From an uncultured Bacteroides sp. (lineage in GTDB: Bacteria; Bacteroidota; Bacteroidia; Bacteroidales; Bacteroidaceae): DNA of 64,000 bases. Location: NCBI RefSeq assembly GCF_963676325.1, contig NZ_OY781099.1, forward strand, positions 1,550,001-1,614,000, read 5' to 3'. Position 1 is the first letter of the stretch, and every line of letters begins with the position of its first letter. Under the pieces are notes generated by a model. That model searched no databases, was not told the DNA's origin, and saw only the letters and a list, made by a program, of their open reading frames with translations. This document shows positions 7,962 to 15,394 of this stretch, one piece after another. Position numbers and translations under genes: made by a program.

Positions 7962-9290
7962 ATGAAAAATTTCCTTACTTTCCTTATTCTTATTTTTGGG
8001 TTTTCGCAAAATGCATTTATGCAAGAAAGCAACAAAAATTTATTTCCCGATGGTACTAAAATACCGGATTGGTTTTTGAAAACAACAAAGGTTCAATTAA
8101 ACAAATTGGGTAAGCAATACGTAATAACCAATTATGGAGCAACTAATGATAGTATGGCAATTCAGACAAAAGCCATTCAAAATACAATTAACAAAGCTGC
8201 AAAACAAGGAGGTGGCGTTATTGTAATACCAAAAGGTGTTTATTTAAGCGGCGCTTTGTTCTTTAAACCCAAAACACATTTATATCTTTCTGAAGGAGCT
8301 GTTTTAAAGGGCTCGGATAACATTGCAGACTATCCCATTAAACCTTCAAGAATGGAAGGCCAGAACCTTGATTACTATTCTGCTTTAGTAAATGCATACG
8401 GAGTCGATGGTTTTACTATTTCGGGCAAAGGTACAATAAACGGAAACGGACTTAAATACTGGAATGCATTTTGGCAGAGACGAAAAGAGAATCCTAAATG
8501 TACCAATCTGGAGGTTTCCCGTCCACGATTAGTCTTTATATGGAAGTGTAAAAATGTTCAGATGCAAGATGTAAAGCTAATAAATTCAGGCTTCTGGACA
8601 AACCATTTTTATCAATGCAGTAATGTGAAAATGATCGATCTTTATATCTATTCACCGGTTAGTCCCGTTAAAGCTCCAAGTACGGATGGCGTAGATATTG
8701 ATATCTGCTCTAACTTTCTCATAAAAGGTTGCTATATAGCAGTGAACGATGATGCTATCTCTTTAAAAGGAGGAAAAGGTCCTTGGGCTGATAAGGATTC
8801 CCGTAACGGCGCTAACACAAATATCATCATTGAAAACAGTGAGTTTGGCTTCTCTCATTCCACGTTGACATGTGGAAGTGAATCAATACACGATAGAAAC
8901 GTGTTGTTGAGAAATTGCAAGGTGAATGGACCTCAGAGATTGTTGTGGTTTAAAATGAGACCGGACACTCCTCAGAATTACGAATTCGTTACAGTAGAGA
9001 ACGTAGAAGGAGAAGCTCGTAGTTTCCTTGATATTAAGCCATGGAAGCAGTTTTTCGACCTTAAAGGACGTAAGGATCTTCCAATATCTACTTGTAAAAA
9101 TGTCACTTTAAGGAATATCAATTTTAAGTGCGAAACGTTTTTTGATGTAAAACCAAGCGATAAATACAAGCTGTCAAACTTTACATTCCAGAATTTGAAC
9201 ATTGAAGCTGCAAAAGGTTCAATTGATAAAAGCCTGATCAATGGATTTACTCTAAAGAATGTAAAGGTGAACAACACCTTGGTTGAGTAA
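7962..9290 (+). CDS. secreted GH28 (polygalacturonase-like) glycosidase
   Basis: A 442-residue right-handed beta-helix enzyme of family GH28, which hydrolyses galacturonosyl bonds in pectin. A signal peptide covers about residues 1-20. The active-site region shows Ser-Thr-Asp-Gly-Val-Asp-Ile-Asp and Asn-Asp-Asp-Ala-Ile-Ser-Leu-Lys, which supply the acidic residues. The usual Gly-His-Gly is replaced by a Cys-Gly-Ser-Glu-Ser segment, and the Arg-Ile-Lys motif by Phe-Lys-Met-Arg. These changes suggest an exo-acting or unusual specificity. It lies far from the main pectin locus, behind a DUF362 gene, and a strong terminator follows. Confidence 0.88.
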   Translation: MKNFLTFLILIFGFSQNAFMQESNKNLFPDGTKIPDWFLKTTKVQLNKLGKQYVITNYGATNDSMAIQTKAIQNTINKAAKQGGGVIVIPKGVYLSGALFFKPKTHLYLSEGAVLKGSDNIADYPIKPSRMEGQNLDYYSALVNAYGVDGFTISGKGTINGNGLKYWNAFWQRRKENPKCTNLEVSRPRLVFIWKCKNVQMQDVKLINSGFWTNHFYQCSNVKMIDLYIYSPVSPVKAPSTDGVDIDICSNFLIKGCYIAVNDDAISLKGGKGPWADKDSRNGANTNIIIENSEFGFSHSTLTCGSESIHDRNVLLRNCKVNGPQRLLWFKMRPDTPQNYEFVTVENVEGEARSFLDIKPWKQFFDLKGRKDLPISTCKNVTLRNINFKCETFFDVKPSDKYKLSNFTFQNLNIEAAKGSIDKSLINGFTLKNVKVNNTLVE

Positions 9291-9313
9291 TATTAGTAAC
9301 GATATAAAAAGCT

Positions 9314-9356
9314 AAAAGAGCGTCTGGGACAGATAAAACCAGGCGCTCTTTTTTTT
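9314..9356 (+). terminator. terminator after the GH28 gene
   Basis: A 14-bp stem (9314-9327 with 9339-9352, one G-T pair), an 11-nt loop and a run of T to 9356. It begins 23 nt after the GH28 stop codon. Confidence 0.88.
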
Positions 9357-9528
9357 CGCTTTCCCGAAGGCATATCTTATAATCAGGTATTATTGCTATT
9401 ACTCTGACTAAAATAAATTTTTCAAATATTACTTTGTTATTTGTCAAATCTCTTTGTAGCGATTAAAATATTCTGTTTATTTGTAAGTAATTATATGTGA
9501 TTAGTTACAAGTGAAAGATTAACCATAA

Positions 9529-10788
9529 ATGAATGTGAGAAAAGCAATAATTCTTTTAGTAGGAGTACTGATATCAGTAAATACATTTTCGAATGTAAAC
9601 TACATTGAAATCTCTAAGATCAGTAATGAGAGTAAGTTTGTAAATGCTTTCAATTATATTAAAGATAATCAGCAATACTTTGATCATTGGACAAATAAGT
9701 GGAGTTATGACAAATCTCAAAAAGAATTAATAAAGAACCTTCGTGAAAGCTATACAATGTTTTCGTCTGTTCCAATAAAGAATGAAGAACTTTTCATGTT
9801 GTTGGGTGACATTGCACATTATCTATATAATCTTAACGAATCTGATTATTATCAGTTAGCTGTCAATAATTACAACTCAGCCATTGCGATTAATCCCAAT
9901 GACTATCGGGCTTACTGGTTTCTGGGTTTTCATTATGTGCTTTCCAATGTTCCTACATTAGGCATTGATAATTTTCTAAAAGCGCAACAATTATTGCCTA
10001 CGAAACAACTTGCTGACTTTTGGGAAGAATATGCATGGGCAACAGCTGCCACAAATATGCCATCACATTGCATTTACGCCATGGATAAAGCGAGAAGTAT
10101 TTCGGGCACTCCTGGACGTTTCGAATCCCAACTTGGACCAGAAATACATAAAAGAATCATTGATGTAAATAAGGACATCTTTTACAAAAAAGAAGATCTA
10201 TGGTCAACTTCAAAGGGAGAAAAAATCGCATTTACTTGCCGGCCGTTAGGTATTAAAGTCTTGGTGGACTCTACATGGGAGCTATCAGTATATGACTATA
10301 AGAATCATCAAAGTGCATTTGTCCTAAATCTACCGGCAATTAAGAGTAAAAAAGGAAAAAAAATTAATTATACTGTTGCAATAATCATGAAAGTGGCGAA
10401 CTTAACGGACGAATTAGATGATTACATCAACACTTTGAATCCTAAATGCTCAAATAAAAATAAGATTGCATTCTCTGACAAATACGATAAGATGGTTGCT
10501 TACGAGATTAAAGATAATGAGATCTATAAAGAAATGGGTGGAGGTCACATTTATATGATTGGCATTGAAAGAAATAGTCCAATGTATCCTGGACTGCTTT
10601 TGGAGAATCCTGCTACTTTTCCAGATGGTAATAAAGGTGAAGTTGCATATTATACAGTAAAAGATAATAAAGGCCGATTTGAAGGAAGGATATTTTATGC
10701 TATCATGTTAGACAGCTGTGAAGAAATAAATGAACAATCATTAGCCGTTTTCAAGACTCTTTTTGATAATCAAATAATAATAGAATAA
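9529..10788 (+). CDS. secreted TPR-like protein of unknown function
   Basis: A 419-residue protein with an N-terminal hydrophobic signal segment (about 5-22). Residues of roughly 95-190 read as helical repeats of the TPR kind, for example Ala-Val-Asn-Asn-Tyr-Asn-Ser-Ala-Ile-Ala-Ile-Asn-Pro-Asn-Asp-Tyr and the Ala-Trp-Phe-Leu-Gly-like stretch that follows. The C-terminal half is mixed alpha/beta and is not recognised. The gene stands alone behind a terminator, at the start of a region of decayed and orphan genes. TPR suggests protein binding, but the partner is unknown. Confidence 0.65.
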   Translation: MNVRKAIILLVGVLISVNTFSNVNYIEISKISNESKFVNAFNYIKDNQQYFDHWTNKWSYDKSQKELIKNLRESYTMFSSVPIKNEELFMLLGDIAHYLYNLNESDYYQLAVNNYNSAIAINPNDYRAYWFLGFHYVLSNVPTLGIDNFLKAQQLLPTKQLADFWEEYAWATAATNMPSHCIYAMDKARSISGTPGRFESQLGPEIHKRIIDVNKDIFYKKEDLWSTSKGEKIAFTCRPLGIKVLVDSTWELSVYDYKNHQSAFVLNLPAIKSKKGKKINYTVAIIMKVANLTDELDDYINTLNPKCSNKNKIAFSDKYDKMVAYEIKDNEIYKEMGGGHIYMIGIERNSPMYPGLLLENPATFPDGNKGEVAYYTVKDNKGRFEGRIFYAIMLDSCEEINEQSLAVFKTLFDNQIIIE

Positions 10789-10967
10789 AAGGCAAAACAA
10801 TTGATAGGGAATCACAAATTAAATATACTGAGCTGAAGACAGTATATGCTAATGACGGATCAGCATGGATTGGAGAAGCTGAGTTTTATAAGTCTGGAAT
10901 AGCAACCTTAATGGACATGCTTTTAAAGGTAGTGGGCACGGAGTTTTTTAACGCCAAGTTTAAATGA
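10789..10967 (+). pseudogene. gene remnant with no start codon
   Basis: After the TAA at 10786-10788 a different frame stays open for about 59 codons without a usable start and ends at TGA 10965-10967. It encodes a plausible tail, with Asp-Gly-Ser-Ala-Trp-Ile-Gly-Glu-Ala-Glu-Phe and later Gly-Thr-Glu-Phe-Phe-Asn-Ala. The stop overlaps the next start codon (ATGA). The composition looks protein-like, so it is probably the 3' end of a gene whose 5' part was lost. The family is not recognised. Confidence 0.5.
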
Positions 10968-11458
10968 AAATAAAACTGATTATTTTAATACTAATAACAT
11001 CATTTGCTATAAAAGCTATGGGGCAGGTTAATGATAATTCCATAAGACAACAGGTCTTAAAAGAAAACATTGTTGACAGTTTATTCGTTTTTGGTAGATG
11101 GACGATAAATGGAGGAACTGAAACACATTTAAAATACTTGGGACAAGTAATGACTTCGGATGGGCGAATTTTTAAAATAATGGATTCTTGTTGGTTTTGG
11201 GGACTATCACACAGAGCAACAAGCCGAATTTTAATTTTCAATGGGAATAATCAGTATGTAGGCAACTATTGTTTAGGAATGATAAATGACTTACCTGATA
11301 AGTTAGAAAATGGGATACTAATATTCACAAACACAGATAATGAGGACTGCGATAAAAGTATTATTACAAAAGTTGATTTGACAAAAGGATTACCAGAACA
11401 TATTTTCCTGAGATGTGAAGGAGAGAATGGTGATTTGTATAGTTTCTCAACTGAATAA
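10964..11458 (+). CDS. small secreted protein of unknown function
   Basis: A 164-residue protein with a clear signal peptide (about 1-20, Ala-Met-Gly-Gln at the likely cleavage site). The mature part is about 144 residues, rich in beta-forming stretches, with no motif I recognise. Its ATG overlaps the stop of the upstream remnant. The IS element begins about 50 nt downstream and separates it from the next small membrane protein. Genes of this kind are common in variable islands of Bacteroides, but no role can be assigned. Confidence 0.6.
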   Translation: MKIKLIILILITSFAIKAMGQVNDNSIRQQVLKENIVDSLFVFGRWTINGGTETHLKYLGQVMTSDGRIFKIMDSCWFWGLSHRATSRILIFNGNNQYVGNYCLGMINDLPDKLENGILIFTNTDNEDCDKSIITKVDLTKGLPEHIFLRCEGENGDLYSFSTE

Positions 11459-11508
11459 CAAATAAAATACCCTTATACAAAATTTAACAATTAATTATCT
11501 GATATTTA

Positions 11509-11526
11509 GAGCCTGTTTAAATTTTA
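11509..11526 (+). repeat. left terminal inverted repeat of the IS
   Basis: The 18-nt sequence starting GAGCCTGTTT is the exact reverse complement of the right end at 12345-12362. Confidence 0.92.
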
Positions 11527-11598
11527 AAGATAAAAATAAAAAAGTGTTTCCTCTTTCCGTTAAAATGATTATTTTTAGTTACCACACTTTAAATAATT

Positions 11599-12354
11599 AT
11601 GTATTTAACGGATTTAGAAGAAACACAGTGGCAAGTTATTAAGAAAATCTTGAAACCACAAGAGAGAAAGCGAAAATATGATTTACGTAAAATATGGAAT
11701 GCCATATTTTATATTGTAAAAACCGGTTGTCAGTGGCGTATGTTGCCTTCAGATTTTCCCTCGTGGGAATTGGTATACTATTATTATCGAAAATGGTCAT
11801 CTCTTGGTGAATTTGATCTATTACTCAATAATTTACGTGAGAAAGTACGTGTCTCTATGGGGCAAAAAGCCGAAGCTAGCGTAGGTATAATGGATAGCCA
11901 AAGTGTACGTTGGGGAAATAACCGTTCCCTTAATGGAGTTGATGGTAATAAGAAAGTCAAAGGGATTAAACGTCATGTGGTTGTTGACAAGAATGGTTTC
12001 CTGATCGCTGTTATGGTAACAATTGCATGTGTGCATGATAGCAAAGCGGCTTATCTGCTTGCCCGATGTCTGAAAGAATTGTGCTGTAATATAAAAGTAA
12101 TTCTTGCTGATGGCGGTTACCGCGGAGACGTATCAGAAAAAATAAAAAATACTTTTGGATATTTACTGGATATTATAGTCAGTGGAGACAAAGTAAATGG
12201 CTTTAAACCAATTAAAAAGAGATGGATTGTAGAAAGAACTTTTTCCTGGTTTGATAACTATAGAAGACTCTGCCGAAACTATGAACTTACATTCGATTCA
12301 GCAGAGGAAATGGTTAAACTGGCAAACATAAGGATGCTATTGAATAAAATTTAA
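11599..12354 (+). CDS. IS5-family transposase
   Basis: A 251-residue single-ORF transposase. The N-terminal part (about 1-85) has the DUF4096-like helical domain seen in IS5/IS1031 transposases, with Lys-Thr-Gly-Cys-Gln-Trp-Arg-Met-Leu-Pro and Trp-Glu-Leu-Val-Tyr-Tyr-Tyr. The DDE catalytic core follows: Asp in Gly-Ile-Met-Asp-Ser-Gln-Ser-Val near 99, Asp in Ala-Asp-Gly-Gly-Tyr-Arg-Gly, and Glu in Arg-Trp-Ile-Val-Glu-Arg-Thr-Phe-Ser-Trp. The TAA stop lies inside the right inverted repeat, a compact design common in IS elements. No frameshift is seen. Confidence 0.95.
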   Translation: MYLTDLEETQWQVIKKILKPQERKRKYDLRKIWNAIFYIVKTGCQWRMLPSDFPSWELVYYYYRKWSSLGEFDLLLNNLREKVRVSMGQKAEASVGIMDSQSVRWGNNRSLNGVDGNKKVKGIKRHVVVDKNGFLIAVMVTIACVHDSKAAYLLARCLKELCCNIKVILADGGYRGDVSEKIKNTFGYLLDIIVSGDKVNGFKPIKKRWIVERTFSWFDNYRRLCRNYELTFDSAEEMVKLANIRMLLNKI

Positions 12355-12362
12355 ACAGGCTC
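12345..12362 (+). repeat. right terminal inverted repeat of the IS
   Basis: Perfect 18-nt mate of the left end at 11509-11526; it contains the transposase stop codon (12352-12354). Confidence 0.92.
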
Positions 12363-12367
12363 TTAAA

Positions 12368-12865
12368 ATGATGACATTACTTTATATACCAACAATTTTA
12401 GGAGTAAGCATTGAAGTTTATTTCATTCTATTTGTGCTTTGTCTTCCTACTTTTATTTTTTGGAGATGGTTACTAAAAAAGCTTATTAAAGTTGATCGAA
12501 CAAGGAAGATTGTATCTTGGGTGGCAACTCTTATAGCGACACCATTAATTTATATAGGAATCATTATGCTTTTGTTTTTTAGCATGAGTTATTATCCAAC
12601 GCATGATTTTGATAAAGAAAAATGGTTTACGGACAAGGAAAAACGATATGAGATGTCTGATGATATTATTGAAAGCAATATGCTTATCGGTAAGACTAAA
12701 GCTGAAATTCAACAAATTTTAGGTGATGGTGATAACTCTGCGCAAAGTGACGATTGGTATTATTATCTTGGTTACAGACCTGGATTTGCCAGTATAGATC
12801 CTGATGTGCTTTACATTGAATTTAGAAACTGTAAAGTAATAAGAATAGAACAACATAAAACATAA
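12368..12865 (+). CDS. small membrane protein with BamE/SmpA-like tail
   Basis: A 165-residue protein with two N-terminal hydrophobic segments (about 10-35 and 50-75) followed by a soluble domain. The tail contains Met-Leu-Ile-Gly-Lys-Thr-Lys-Ala-Glu-Ile, then Ile-Leu-Gly-Asp-Gly and Trp-Tyr-Tyr-Tyr-Leu-Gly, a pattern like the BamE/SmpA-type fold in other Bacteroides proteins. That match is from memory of the pattern and is tentative. The start lies 6 nt after the IS end, so its original upstream region and promoter have been displaced and it may rely on transcription from within the IS. Confidence 0.6.
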   Translation: MMTLLYIPTILGVSIEVYFILFVLCLPTFIFWRWLLKKLIKVDRTRKIVSWVATLIATPLIYIGIIMLLFFSMSYYPTHDFDKEKWFTDKEKRYEMSDDIIESNMLIGKTKAEIQQILGDGDNSAQSDDWYYYLGYRPGFASIDPDVLYIEFRNCKVIRIEQHKT

Positions 12866-12867
12866 TC

Positions 12868-13008
12868 CCTACCGACGAGGATGCCTTAAAATAATATGAT
12901 GGCACAAATTATACACTCAGCATGATTAACGGCACCTGTCATTATCCGATGATAGAGAATCCTGCCGAGTTTAATACTCTGCTTGATAAACTTCTTTTGA
13001 GATTATAA
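12868..13008 (+). pseudogene. C-terminal fossil of an alpha/beta hydrolase
   Basis: The frame ending at TAA 13006-13008 reads Cys-His-Tyr-Pro-Met-Ile-Glu-Asn-Pro-Ala-Glu-Phe-Asn followed by a Leu-rich helix. This is the typical end of alpha/beta hydrolases, where the His belongs to the catalytic triad. No start codon with a coding N-terminus exists: an in-frame TAA occurs at 12892-12894 and the rest of the enzyme is missing. Only about 45 codons remain between the small membrane protein and the next gene. Confidence 0.72.
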
Positions 13009-13043
13009 AACGATAAAAGTACTTCTTCTTTAAAACACACACT

Positions 13044-13700
13044 ATGACTAAGACAACATTAATCCTTTTGACATTTCTGCTGACTACTTATTATTCATTC
13101 GGACAGACAACCTCAGAAGTGATAATTCCAAAGTTTAATGATAAATATTCAGGGTTTGTAAAACAACTTGAAGCTGGAGAAGCCGATATTAATTATCGGG
13201 AATTTCGAGAAAGCTTTATTGAAAGTGAACAATTTAAAGTAGCTTCAAACAAGTCGAAAGAGTTTGAACGCCTCGAGAAAGAAATGTATGTTCAAATGGA
13301 TAAATCAAATTCTAAGGAAATAATAGGAATTACAAAAGCAATGTTAAGTATTGATTATACGAGCATGATTGCACATAAGATATTGCGTCAAACATACAAT
13401 ATTATAGGTGATACTTTAAATGCAAAGAAATATAAGACAATTCAATTTGGACTCCTGTATTCTATAATAGATAGTGGAGATGGAAATACCTGTGAATCAG
13501 CTTGGCATGTAACCCAAGTAAATGAAGAGTATTTTATTTTACAAATGCTAGGTGTTGATTTAATAACTCAGAGTATTCTTACTAATAATGTTGGACTTTA
13601 CGATAAAATGGAAGTAAAAGCAGAAGATGGTAGTAGTAAAACTTACTATTTTGACGTAAACAAAGTCTTTGAAGGTTATAAAAAGTTGGGCATGAAGTAA
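13044..13700 (+). CDS. secreted DUF4919-like protein
   Basis: A 218-residue protein with a signal peptide (about 1-21). The mature part contains Lys-Gln-Leu-Glu-Ala-Gly-Glu-Ala-Asp-Ile-Asn-Tyr, then Ser-Gly-Asp-Gly-Asn-Thr-Cys-Glu-Ser-Ala-Trp, and ends with Tyr-Tyr-Phe-Asp-Val-Asn-Lys-Val-Phe-Glu. This pattern matches my memory of DUF4919, a Bacteroidetes family of unknown function. The gene is intact, with its own RBS-like A-rich leader, and sits among fossils. Nothing in the context points to a job. Confidence 0.65.
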   Translation: MTKTTLILLTFLLTTYYSFGQTTSEVIIPKFNDKYSGFVKQLEAGEADINYREFRESFIESEQFKVASNKSKEFERLEKEMYVQMDKSNSKEIIGITKAMLSIDYTSMIAHKILRQTYNIIGDTLNAKKYKTIQFGLLYSIIDSGDGNTCESAWHVTQVNEEYFILQMLGVDLITQSILTNNVGLYDKMEVKAEDGSSKTYYFDVNKVFEGYKKLGMK

Positions 13701-13736
13701 ATAATGTTTTAAGCATTTTATTCTCCTTTGTTGCAT

Positions 13737-13972
13737 TTAACACTTAAATTTAGGCTGTACTGTGGCAAAGAATTCACGGGTCATCTGGTCTCTTGAATCG
13801 TAGTCGATGGAAAATGCTACGTTTCACTTGTCGCTGACCTTCTTGGCGAACTAATAAGAATTTCTTATAAGTTCGATTTTCGTCCAATTCATTATCTTTG
13901 AATATTTTGGGAATGTGCATAGATATATTCTCTTGCGTTGTGTCGTATATTTCAGCCAACTGTTGTTATAAC
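13737..13972 (-). pseudogene. RhuM-family gene fossil
   Basis: On the minus strand the frame starting near 13972 reads Gln-Gln-Leu-Ala-Glu-Ile-Tyr-Asp-Thr-Thr-Gln-Glu-Asn-Ile-Ser-Met-His-Ile and then Lys-Phe-Leu-Leu-Val-Arg-Gln-Glu-Gly, the hallmark N-terminal region of RhuM-like proteins. Near 13815 the reading must change frame to continue as Ser-Ile-Asp-Tyr-Asp-Ser, then Phe-Phe-Ala-Thr-Val-Gln, which matches a later part of the same family; it stops at 13737-13739. The middle of the gene (more than 100 codons) is deleted, and a stop lies just before the first segment. The copy is therefore dead. Confidence 0.75.
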
Positions 13973-14095
13973 TCTACTGAACCTTGCATAGATTTAAAGC
14001 TTAACAAGGAACGAACCACATTGAAATGCTATATGGCAGATACCGGCTTGCTTATCAGCCATGCTTTTGATGAACGAGGTATCGTGAGCGATGAA
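13970..14095 (+). pseudogene. fossil of a DUF4143/AAA ATPase gene
   Basis: A 42-codon open segment on the plus strand reads Arg-Thr-Thr-Leu-Lys-Cys-Tyr-Met-Ala-Asp-Thr-Gly-Leu-Leu, then Phe-Asp-Glu-Arg-Gly-Ile-Val-Ser-Asp-Glu. This resembles the DUF4143 domain at the C-terminal half of prokaryotic AAA ATPases. The ATPase domain with Walker motifs and the rest of DUF4143 are absent, and unrelated sequence follows after about 14095. It abuts the RhuM fossil on the opposite strand. Confidence 0.65.
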
Positions 14096-14246
14096 CCTAC
14101 CATCAGTCAGATAATTTTCGCTACAACTTTGACGTATATGAATGCAATTCCATACCTAGTATGCCCGCCAAAATTGGCAACCTCAAAAATTATAATTCAA
14201 TGCAATGTGGGATGGTTTTCATTGTTCCTATATAGTGACTATAATG

Positions 14247-14504
14247 TCACTTCTTTACATTGAATCGAGCCTTGTATTCACTAGGAGTCATACCCAAAAC
14301 TCGCTTGACGTAACGTGTGAAATAACTTGTCGTGCTGAAGTCCAACTGATAAGAAATATCAGTAACTGAAAGATCTTCTTTCTTCAGCAGTCGGGCTATT
14401 TCCTCAGCCGTAAAGTGTTCGATGAAAAAAGAGGCATTGTGCCCACTTGCCTTAATGCAACACTCGGAAAGGTATTTTTTACAGTAGCTGTACAAAAAAA
14501 ACAA
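14247..14504 (-). pseudogene. C-terminal fragment of an AraC-family regulator
   Basis: An 85-codon minus-strand frame holds most of the AraC DNA-binding domain. Ala-Glu-Glu-Ile-Ala-Arg-Leu-Leu and Leu-Ser-Val-Thr-Asp-Ile-Ser-Tyr form the second helix-turn-helix, followed by Phe-Ser-Thr-Thr-Ser-Tyr-Phe-Thr-Arg-Tyr and Gly-Met-Thr-Pro-Ser-Glu-Tyr. A complete regulator would be about 280-300 aa; the ligand-binding part and the first helix-turn-helix are missing, and the first 20 residues do not fit the family. Expression as a small protein cannot be excluded, but decay is more likely given the neighbouring fossils. Confidence 0.75.
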
Positions 14505-14533
14505 ACATATAAATACACAAACAATCTACGAAC

Positions 14534-15292
14534 ATGATAATCCAATACGCTTCCGACTTACATTTGGAATTTAAAGAAAATAAGATTTTTCTAAATGCAA
14601 ACCCGCTACAAGTAGTGGGCGATGTTTTATTGCTGGCAGGAGATATTATTCCATTTAAGCTACTGGAGCAGCATAAAGACTTCTTTAGTTTTCTTTCCGA
14701 TAGTTTTGCCGCGACCTATTGGGTACCAGGCAACCACGAATATTATCACTTTAATATCGCAACAAAATGTGGTGTTGTGAATGAGAAGATACAAAGCAAT
14801 GTTTTTCTGGTAAATAATACCTCAGTAATACACGATGATGTCAAGTTTATCTTCTCAACACTCTGGAGCAAAATTAGTCCGGCCAAGGAATATCAAATTC
14901 AAAGAGCCATGAATGATTTTTATGTCATCAAACACCGTAGCTATCCACTTTCAATAGCGCAGTATAACCAATTACACGCCGATAGTTTAGCATTTCTAAA
15001 AGAAGAATTGACATTGGAAACATCTACTAAAAATGTAGTAGTTACCCACCATGTACCCACTTATAAAAACTACCCTGAAAAATATAAAGACAGTATCATA
15101 AACGAAGCATTTGCTGTAGAATTGTTCGATTTAATTAAGTCTACCGCACCTGACTATTGGATTTACGGTCATACACATGGTAATACGACTGACTTTGAGA
15201 TAGGGAAAACTCAATTACTCACCAATCAATTAGGATATGTAAAGTATGGAGAGGGATTAGGTTTTAGTACTGACAGAAAATTTATTTTATAA
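14534..15292 (+). CDS. calcineurin-like metallophosphoesterase
   Basis: A 252-residue cytoplasmic phosphoesterase of the calcineurin fold. The metal ligands are all visible: Asp8-x-His10, Gly36-Asp37, Gly-Asn-His-Glu, a His-His in Val-Thr-His-His-Val-Pro, and Gly-His-Thr-His-Gly. No signal peptide is present. The substrate is unknown; proteins of this group act on phosphodiesters of nucleotides, nucleic acids or lipids. It lies about 100 nt before an AbiE-like pair on the same strand, which may be chance or may mark a defence-related cluster. Confidence 0.85.
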   Translation: MIIQYASDLHLEFKENKIFLNANPLQVVGDVLLLAGDIIPFKLLEQHKDFFSFLSDSFAATYWVPGNHEYYHFNIATKCGVVNEKIQSNVFLVNNTSVIHDDVKFIFSTLWSKISPAKEYQIQRAMNDFYVIKHRSYPLSIAQYNQLHADSLAFLKEELTLETSTKNVVVTHHVPTYKNYPEKYKDSIINEAFAVELFDLIKSTAPDYWIYGHTHGNTTDFEIGKTQLLTNQLGYVKYGEGLGFSTDRKFIL

Positions 15293-15394
15293 TATAATAT
15301 TGTATATCAATATAATTGCATTACATTTGCACAATAGCATTAATGGAGCAATCATGCAAATTAAATGACATCATACTAATTACCAGAATATTAA

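Larger units (their letters stand above)
11509..12362 (+). mobile_element. IS5-family insertion sequence, intact
   Basis: An 854-bp element bounded by 18-bp perfect terminal inverted repeats (11509-11526 and 12345-12362) and flanked by a 3-bp direct repeat TTA (11506-11508 and 12363-12365). The TNA-type target duplication and the single transposase of about 250 aa fit the IS5 family, IS1031/IS427-like. Perfect ends, a matching target duplication and an unbroken transposase frame all point to a fairly recent and possibly still active copy. Confidence 0.92.

Noticed and set aside
14236..14256. Small inverted repeat AGTGAC...GTCACT as a terminator
   Set aside because: It is short, has no T run on either strand and overlaps the end of a decayed gene.
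13898..14263. 121-codon plus-strand ORF as a real gene
   Set aside because: Only about 42 codons match a DUF4143-like domain. The first 25 come from the opposite strand of the RhuM fossil and the last 50 match nothing, so it is a chance fusion of remnants.
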